Below, one piece after another: positions 1 through 6,500 of a stretch of 10,087 nucleotides of DNA. Positions within the stretch are counted from its first letter, which is position 1. The number at the start of each line of letters is the position of its first letter. A program made the position numbers and the translations under genes. Source of the stretch: Amoebophrya sp. AT5.2 (lineage: Eukaryota > Sar > Dinophyceae > Syndiniales > Amoebophryaceae); NCBI GenBank assembly GCA_005223375.1, contig RXOD01006521.1:1-10087 (forward strand), given 5' to 3'. The notes beneath the pieces were generated by a model. The model was not told where the DNA came from, ran no database searches, and was given only the letters and a program-made list of their open reading frames with translations.

Positions 1-16
1 CCGCGATCAACATTAC

Positions 17-38
17 GGGGGGCGGGGGGGGGTCTGGG
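17..38 (+). other. G-run, possible G-quadruplex
   Basis: Six G, one C, nine G, TCT and then three G lie in 22 bases. This gives at least four runs of three G with short loops, which fits the usual G-quadruplex pattern. It sits directly before a hairpin at 39-63. No function can be assigned from sequence. Confidence 0.45.
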
Positions 39-63
39 CTTATGTTGTTGGCAGCAACATAAG
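39..63. repeat. Inverted repeat, 9-bp perfect stem
   Basis: CTTATGTTG (39-47) and CAACATAAG (55-63) are perfect reverse complements separated by a 7-base loop. It lies immediately after the G-run. It is not followed by a T-run, so a terminator-like role is not supported. Confidence 0.6.
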
Positions 64-461
64 AATCCGCGCGACGGCTTCTTATTGCTCATTTTGCCAA
101 TCGATTGTGAGTAGCAGCGCGCCCGCCCCGATGCGATCGTCTGAAATATTTATTTTGCAGACCGGGCGGAAGAATCACATTCTGAGTCCTGCTGGGTCTG
201 GGAAAAACTGCTAACGAATTTTTGAAATGAAGATGAACGTGAACCCGTCTGCTCAGCGCAAATTGCAATTTTTTCTTGTCTCACGACTTGTCCTGGTGAC
301 GAGATGGCGCAACTCGCACAACTGCGCCTGTGAGCCTCACGAATGGCCTACTTACTCATGTGACTGGCATTCTTGATCCGATTCGAAGCACGGATGCTGA
401 TCGTGGTCGTGGAAATGAATTTTTCAATCGGATGAAATGATGACCACGTGGCGCAATGCCT

Positions 462-488
462 TTCTTTGTTCTCACGTAATACAAAGAA
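462..488. repeat. Inverted repeat, 8-bp perfect stem
   Basis: TTCTTTGT (462-469) and ACAAAGAA (481-488) pair perfectly around an 11-base loop containing CACGTAA. The stem is AT-rich, so chance occurrence is possible. Confidence 0.4.
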
Positions 489-730
489 GTTCGAGCCACA
501 TCGTTTAATTCCGAAAAAAGTTGTTTCGTGTTAGCGCCACGAGAGGCATGCGGTCTGTATTAAGGAAAGTGGAGAGCTACTAGTTGCGCTGCTTACAAAT
601 ACAACTACAACAACTCATGCCAAAAAGAGAAAAATCTCGAGGGTACTTCTCTCTTCGTGGACTTTATTAATTTGGTCTACAACTACAGGTGGAGCATCTT
701 CTTCACGTTCCTCGCATAAATATGTTGGAC

Positions 731-748
731 GTCGTCGACGTTTTTTAG
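731..748 (+). promoter_or_regulatory. Possible 3' splice or spliced-leader acceptor before gene 1
   Basis: A T-run ending in TTTTTTAG (741-748) lies 40 bases upstream of the likely ATG at 789. Dinoflagellate mRNAs, including those of Syndiniales, receive a trans-spliced leader at such pyrimidine-AG sites. The motif is seen directly; trans-splicing at this site is inference. An ordinary 5'-UTR intron acceptor would look the same. Confidence 0.3.
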
Positions 749-788
749 AGTCCCTATAGGATTCTGATTTGTTCGTACTGCTATCACG

Positions 789-3418
789 ATGGTTTCAAAA
801 GCGAGTGGAGATTCTGTCGCCGCGGTCACAGCTGACGCTGTCCCTGTCGTGGCGCTTCCAGGGGGGGGCAGCTGCGTCTTCGTCCTCCTCGGCGCACCGC
901 CGCGACCCCGTGCGTGATAGGAGTACTAGAATTTCTGCAGCTGTGCTACCACGAGCGGCTTCCGACACGTCCCCAAAACAGCTGCGCCTGGTCTGCGGCG
1001 ACATCGTCCGCATTTGGCTGCAGGACGAGAAGCGCAAGAGCCCAAAGTCTCCCGGTGTGCTCGGCCGCGTCGTGGATTTCGTGGACGACGATCCTGCTGC
1101 TCTGGTCGCGGGAAAAGACAGTTCTGGGTTGAAAGTTCGGCTGCTGAAGGACCCCGGTGCGAAAGCAGTGTCGCCGATGAAGACCATTCCGACACCGTTC
1201 GGAGGCTTTCGAGGGGAGGACCACGACCAACAGTGCCACCACGAAAACCTCGATAACAGGACGGTGGTACGCAGTCTCGATCACTGGTACACGAATGCTG
1301 GCGAAGATGAAAAGAATCTGCGGCCACTGCTGTTCGACTACTCAGGGCAATTCGTGCACACGGCGGCACAGCAACACGTCGTGGAGCTTGCGTACCGCGA
1401 CCCACTTCTGCGCTTAACGGACTTCGACTTCGACGTTGCGACGTTAGGGCGCAGAAACGCGGCGAAGCAGTTTTTGCTTGGAAAGCAGCAAGAGATCTGG
1501 GGACGATTTCTCCGGACCGAAGGCGGAGCGCCGGCGCTCCGGTTGCCCGGACGGTCGCGAGACGGGTCTGCAGGCGCTGGCGTCCCTGCGGGGAGTGCGT
1601 CGGTGTCGAGGAGCATTCTGCAGCCGCCACCACTTGAGGACGTGGCTAGAAGTGCAAGCGCTTCCCCTTCCGACGAGAGCAGCGGGAAGCTGGCAACGGT
1701 TTCGCTACTCCTGGGGTTGGACCTGCCGGCGCGGTTCGCAACTTTTCCCGACTTCGCGGATTTCTGCCGGAGGAAGATGGTGCCGTTTTCACTGGAGGAG
1801 TTGACGCATTTGCGGCTTTTGTTCGAGGCTGACCGCCAATGGGTGTTTTCCGTGTTCTTGATGGACCTAAGCAAAATGGGTCTGCAGACGACAACGGACG
1901 CTCGGTTGCTCCGGCATCGTAGGGGGAGGAGTGAAGCTGGCGCTTCTGAAGCAGGTGGGGCTTGACACAGATGATCCGGGTGCTATCCCAAGAGCAGCGT
2001 AGCGATGTCGACGCATGAAGAGGATGACACGTGATGAAGATGATGATAACCCCAAGACAGACTTCGGGCGTGGGCATCGTAGAAGCAACTACAGAGAGTG
2101 CTACAGCTTGCTTCAGTTTTCCTACTTTATACCTTTTGAGAGTCGGCCTCGGCGCGCATTATGGTCGTTCAACACGGACGACACCCTGTGCCGTACGTGC
2201 GCGCAGGAGCTGGCCTCTACAGACAGCGCCTCGCCAATCGAAGAGAGAATGCGTGGCGAAGATGACCCGATGCTCTTGGGATAGAAGCGGACGAGGATGA
2301 TCAACAGAGCCCCACTTGCAGGATAGCCCGCCAGCTTCACTCTTTCCTTCATACGGGACGCGGAGAAGTTTTGCCATGTGTGCGAACTTTCCTTGGGCGA
2401 AGACGGAGAGGGTGAAGGTGACGACATTTACGCCCACGTTCTCACGGAGCAGCACGCTGCAGCGCTGCGAAGATACAGGTGGCAGCATGGAATCGAGTTG
2501 GAGGACGAGCACAGCAGCGGGAGCGCCGCACCCGAGGAACAAAAGAAACGAAAGGGGAAGAAAAGGGGGACAGCGGCAACTACAACAAAGGACGCTACTC
2601 CCCGCGCGAGCAGTTCTTCAACTTCAGCTGCGAACTCATCTAATCATGCTTCCTACACGGCAACGCTGTTGCCGGTGCGCAACTGCGCACTATGTGTTGC
2701 CCGGCCCGGCGGGTATTCCATCGCTCTCGAGGGTGAGCAGGGTGGCCTGCCGTTGCGGGCCACACGAGGGGCACAGGAAGGAGAATCGCTAGAAGAGGAG
2801 CAGGCCGCCCCAGCCTCCGGAAGCGGGGCAGAAAGTGAACCGTTTCCATCTTCCGGAAGGAAGAGAAAGCTGCCGGCGGAGCCGACGAGTATCTTTCACG
2901 ATGGAAACAACTGGGTCCCAGACGAGGAAACGCTGCTGAAGCGCCGGCGGAAACTGGAACCTCAGCCACAACCCCGCAACAACGACGGGGAAGAGGACGT
3001 GCAATTGCTGGCGAAAGAATATGTCGACTTGGAGCACTGTTGCTCCGAAATCGCGAGAGCCAAGACGGCACTGTGCCGCGCGCGTGATGAAATTCTCGAA
3101 CGAAGTTTGGTCGACGATGGGGCGGGGAGATTCGTGAAAGACTGGCTGCAACAAGTGCTGCTCGTACGGCTGCGAAAAATCTTCGAGAATTCCCACGAAA
3201 TACTCGCCGCAAGAACATGCGCGGAGAAGATGAGCCGTAAAACGACCACCCTTGTGGACAGACTCTGTGACGAGGCGTTCTGCTTCTCCGATCGCGATCA
3301 GTTCGGAACGCGCGACGTGGACCACGCGAGCGCTGGCCTTGCTTTTCTTCAGCCTCGACTGTCCGTCATCCGCGGCACACTCCAAAGCGAGGTGATGCTG
3401 CCCGAGACCATGTGTTAA
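789..3418 (+). CDS. Multi-exon gene 1: nuclear-type protein with U1/matrin-like C2H2 zinc finger
   Basis: The best model is four exons (789-909, 941-1879, 1923-1998, 2335-3418), giving about 739 aa. The ATG at 789 has A at -3 and G at +4; the longer frame to its left has no ATG. Residues near 994-1160 (GDIVRIWLQDEK, GVLGRVVDFVDDD, GLKVRLLKD) look like a small SH3-like beta barrel, which is only a resemblance. Codons 2369-2455 encode FCHVCELSLG then YAHVLTEQH: C-x2-C-x17-H-x5-H, the U1/matrin (zf-met) pattern with a longer loop. This family binds double-stranded RNA or snRNP partners. Basic clusters KKRKGKKR, GRKRKLP and KRRRKLE look like nuclear localisation signals. The C-terminus (about 3000-3415) is helical and leucine-rich. 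It ends at TAA 3416-3418. The specific identity is unknown. Boundaries between 1880 and 2345 are uncertain. Confidence 0.6.
910..940 (+). other. Gene 1 intron 1 (31 nt, GT-AG)
   Basis: The ATG-789 frame runs into TGA at 915-917, while coding character continues in another frame from about 941. Removing 910-940 (GTGCGTGATAGG to TTTCTGCAG) joins the two frames exactly, with the split codon C|CT. The acceptor TTTCTGCAG is good. At 31 nt it would be very short. The alternative is a one-base length error in the 8-G run at 861-868, which would also shift frame. Confidence 0.5.
1880..1922 (+). other. Gene 1 intron 2 (43 nt, GT-AG), boundary approximate
   Basis: The frame from exon 2 reaches a TGA at 1963-1965, but another frame reads plausibly from 1923 (VKLALLKQVGLDTDD). 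Donor GTCTGCAG at 1880 and acceptor CATCGTAG ending at 1922 have matching phase 1. Acceptors ending at 1928 or 1931 also keep the frame, and the first of these gives the smoother reading KMGVKLALLKQVGL. A frame change between 1880 and 1960 is well supported; the exact site is not. Confidence 0.4.
1983..2284. repeat. 14-bp perfect terminal inverted repeats bracketing a 302-bp segment
   Basis: CTATCCCAAGAGCA at 1983-1996 is the exact reverse complement of TGCTCTTGGGATAG at 2271-2284. The left arm is preceded by GT at 1980-1981, and the right arm ends in AG at 2283-2284. The 7-base word GATGATC occurs outside both arms (1970-1976 and 2296-2302), as a target-site duplication could. The arrangement resembles intron-generating mobile elements (introners) with terminal inverted repeats, known in Amoebophrya and some other protists. 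The repeats are seen; the mobile-element reading is inference. No transposase is encoded. Confidence 0.55.
1999..2334 (+). other. Gene 1 intron 3, large intron containing inverted repeats; boundaries ambiguous
   Basis: The exon-3 frame hits TAG at 2000-2002, and the zinc-finger frame is blocked upstream by TAG at 2324-2326, so something between must be removed. Two GT-AG pairs keep the frame: 1999-2334 (GTAGCG to CCCGCCAG) and 1955-2326 (CAG before GTGGGG, to GGATAG). A third, 1980-2284, begins GTGCTATCCC and ends TTGGGATAG. Its ends are perfect inverted repeats, but it leads into a different frame and needs another change before 2345. An open frame of about 90 codons lies inside (2015-2284), so part of this stretch could be exon. 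Confidence 0.4.
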
Positions 3419-3427
3419 GGTTTGAAA

Positions 3428-3433
3428 AATAAA
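3428..3433 (+). terminator. AATAAA polyadenylation-like signal of gene 1
   Basis: A canonical AATAAA hexamer lies 10 bases after the TAA stop of gene 1. Many dinoflagellates do not rely on AATAAA, so the match could be coincidental. Confidence 0.35.
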
Positions 3434-3494
3434 CTCAGTGTTGTGCTGCTCAGGTTTAGCAGGGTGGCTGAGAGCAAGAGCTGGGGCTGGCGTA

Positions 3495-3511
3495 GCTTAA
3501 CTCCCCTGCAG
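3495..3511 (+). promoter_or_regulatory. Possible acceptor (cis or spliced-leader) before gene 2
   Basis: CTTAACTCCCCTGCAG ends in AG at 3510-3511, 27 bases before the ATG at 3539. It has a branch-site-like CTTAAC, a pyrimidine tract and CAG. This suits a trans-splice acceptor for the downstream message. Role inferred from motif and position only. Confidence 0.3.
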
Positions 3512-3538
3512 GGACTAGGATCGGTAGAGTTCTGATGT

Positions 3539-6500
3539 ATGGTGCCCCTCCGAGAAGACGGCGGCCCCCTCTGTGTGCTTACAATTGTGTGGCTCCCACC
3601 CCCACACACAGCGCAGCCATAGGAAGCTGCCAGCAGGGCCTTTCTGCTGGTGTCGGTGTACTCGGAAGTTGACTAAGTTCGACCTGGTGGACCCTTATCA
3701 GCCGATTAACTATCGCTGGGTGATGACCGCGGGTGAACGGGAGAGGGGCGCAGCCTACTTAGACCTGAAGCACGGCCTGGGTTATTTGAGCCTGTAAATG
3801 TGGGTCTGGCTTGATTGTTCTTTTTCGTGGATCAACGAATTCTTCTACACGCGCTCCGGTTTTGGGCTGAAGAACTCGCTGCTGTCCTTCCCGTTCTTCT
3901 CGCCCGAAGAGCTGTCTTATGTCGATTCCTACAACGATAGCCAGAACGTCACCCGCGCGGAGTTTTACTGCAAGCTTACGGACGCCTTGTCTTTCGACAA
4001 GGAGGACGAGTGGAAGAAGTGGAGCGAGTACTTGGAGGCGAAGCTGAATAGGGTAGCGCTGACCGGCACCTGGAAGCTCGACGCGCTGGAGCAGGTGGCG
4101 CCGATCACAAGGGTGAACGGGTCGCGTGCGGCCGATCGAAGTGGCAGCCGCAGAGGGGAGGAGGCGAGGACCGTGCCGCTTCAGGTGTGTGGCTTTTTTC
4201 TGGACCAGTGTTTCTCGTCAGAATATGACCACCTGGTGAAAACGGTAAAACGAAAAGCGGGGCAATTCGCTTTGGAGGGGACTGTGAATATTTTAGCGGA
4301 TATGGCTGGCGGGGAGGCGGGCAGGAGCGGCACGACGATCCGCGAAAGATTTCTGCAGAAGGTGCTCAAAATTTGCCCGCCGACGTTTTGACTCGTATTC
4401 GTACTTTCATCTTAGCGACAGGCTACAACTTACTTCTAGGTAGTTAATCAACAAGCGCAGGCGCAGTCGTCATCAACTCACTCTTCCACCTCAGATGCAG
4501 CGTAGTGCCAAGACTCGAGGCGTATGCTTGGACTATAGCGCAGCTGACGCCGATGTCGATCACCATCATCAACATGAGCAAGACGATCCGGGCGCGGGGG
4601 CGCGCGCAGACTTTGACGCCAGCTCTTGCTCTTTTCCGCCTATTTCTGATGCAACCGTGGCGGGCCCAGCTCCCCCGCACGAACAGCATCGGCTGTATCC
4701 GCCCTTCGGAAACACGGACCGCGCGAGTTCCTTTCTTCTGTTCCGCGTGCGGGTTCCGGTTGCGGTTGGCCGCGAAGACTACTCGTCCTGGGTGAAGTGC
4801 TTGAAACTCGCGACAGCACTTGTGCCAGAGGAGATTGGGACGAAAGACGGGCGTGAGCAGGAGGGTCCGACCTTCAGCTGGTTAGGCGAGGAGATCGAGA
4901 ACGTCTACGAGCCGTACACGTGCTACGGCTTGCATGGGCAGGAAATCATCAAGCAGCCGCGAGCCGTACCGATTCGATCTCCGAAGGAAGCGGGAGCAGG
5001 AGCAGCAGGAGCAGGAGGAGACTGCGTGCATTATTCCACGTTCGCAATCCCCATGGATGGCTATTGGAAAAGTGTCGGCGTTGCGAAGATGCGGAACTTA
5101 GACGAATTGAAATTCTACGTGGTGGTGAACAACTGGAGCGTGCTCGAGTGGACGCCCGGAAAGATGACAAAAGAGATAGATGCTGAAGCTGAAGCTAAGG
5201 GGGGGGGCAACCTATTTTCCCGGACATCCTTGTGGGAGTGGCGCTCATGTACGTAGGGCGTTAGGTAGCTGGTCGCGTATGATGTGCCACAGGCGACGGG
5301 CTGCGTTGTCTTGTATTTGGTCTCGTGTCTCTGTCTCGTCTCATATTCTGTCTTGTATTTGTTCCCATTTTGCTCGCCTATGCCAGGGAGGAAGCTTGCG
5401 GTGCAAAGTGACAAGCAGGAGGCGCCGAGAATGTTCTGCGCTGTCTCGTGTTTCGTCTCGTATTTTGTCTTGTGTGTGGTCTCGACAATACCCGAACGAG
5501 CAACACGCCAGAAATGCCGCCGGAAATGGGTTTTCCGCCCCGCCCTCTAATGAACAAGACACAGAGGAACAACTACCGCAGAAAAAAAACCACGGCCGCG
5601 GCGAATCGACGTCGTATTTCCAGCCGGGCATCGTTACAGAGGTCTTCTACGACCTAAAGGAGCAGGCGGAATGGCGTTTTCCGCGTTTCGAGCTCGACAT
5701 CGAGCAGTACTGTGAGAAGCAGTTCGAAGCGTGCTTGGCAGAGGATCATGACGTCCCCGATAGAAGTGGCCCGCAAGCGGAAAACGCAGGGGGCCTCGCA
5801 GAAGGTAGAAATGATCTACGCTATGGGTTTCTGCGCCGCGGCGAGATTTGCCCGGTGCAGATCTGTGCGGCACCACCGCGGCCAGGTGATACAACTGGCC
5901 CGCAATCTACAGACACCGGGCCCCAGCCTCTTTGGATGCTTCTCTCGGCAATGGTGTATATCCCCACGCAGCACGTCTTCCAGGGATGTAGTTCGAAAAA
6001 GTTTCCGATCTTGTTTTACCTCCATGGCGACCAGTGGCGAAAACCAGAGCACTGCCCCCTTTCTCGGATGGGGAGTTTTGCATACCCGCGAGCCGACTCG
6101 GGACCGTTGAAAACCTTGGCTGACGTGTGGGAGTGGTGTTACGATCACCCAAACGAGAAGTACTACTGGCCAACATGGAGCGACGCTGGCAACGCGGACA
6201 GCGGGGGGAACAAGAACGAAGAGGGCAAGGGCGCAGAGGGCGAAGTGGCCACGCGTGTTGACGAAAGTCAGCCGATGAAGCAAGGCGAGGGCGATAGCTG
6301 CAGAAGAACCGGCGCGGATGTCGATATGGGAATGCATGATACAGCCAGGAAAACCGGCGTAGATGTCGAGATGTCAGATGAAGCTCCGGCGCTACCGAGC
6401 GGCTCTTCGTCCTCATCTTCGTCTTCGGTGCAGCGTGCGGTCGGCCAGTCTCTGAGCAAAGTGTCTCTGGACGAACCAGAAATCCACCTCGACCACGCCA

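Larger units (their letters stand above)
1..788. other. Upstream non-coding region
   Basis: No open frame with coding character was found here on either strand. The base composition is visibly more AT-rich than the gene bodies downstream. It contains a G-run and hairpin at the left edge, a second small hairpin near 462-488, and scattered short repeats of an ACAACTACA type around 597-690. A short upstream frame (ATG at 722, stop at 746-748) precedes the likely start of gene 1. No TATA box is convincing. If the organism is a dinoflagellate relative, lack of a TATA box would be expected. Confidence 0.6.
3419..3538. other. Short intergenic spacer between gene 1 and gene 2
   Basis: This 120-base spacer separates two genes on the same strand. 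It holds an AATAAA 10 bases after the gene 1 stop and a pyrimidine-rich AG site shortly before the gene 2 ATG. There is little room for an independent promoter, which fits a unidirectional dinoflagellate-style array but does not prove one. Confidence 0.5.

Noticed and set aside
926..1633. 235-codon open frame on the - strand
   Set aside because: It is opposite exon 2 of gene 1; GC-rich third positions commonly leave the antisense frame open.
1690..1960. SAM domain in gene 1
   Set aside because: LLGLDLPARF and DLSKMGVKLALLKQVGL recall SAM helices, but spacing and core residues do not align well enough by eye and the intron boundary falls inside the match.
769..1965. One unbroken 398-codon gene from TTG at 769
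   Set aside because: It has no ATG before the coding-like part, its first 55 codons read as composition noise, and the ATG at 789 in another frame has a good start context and a cleaner protein.
2015..2284. Separate small gene with a CRTC motif
   Set aside because: It is bounded exactly by an inverted-repeat arm and lies within a region that must be at least partly spliced. One CxxC pair is not enough to call a zinc-binding gene. It is kept only as a possible alternative exon.
3795..3797. Reassigned stop codon (TAA read as sense)
   Set aside because: TAA ends gene 1 at 3416-3418 next to an AATAAA, and other stops are respected. A strong splice donor at the same place is the simpler explanation.
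5180..5511. Extending the hydrolase exon upstream to its first open codon at 5180
   Set aside because: The translation is Cys/Ser/Arg-rich repeat noise overlapping the end of exon 4 in another frame. An intron with matching phase explains it better.
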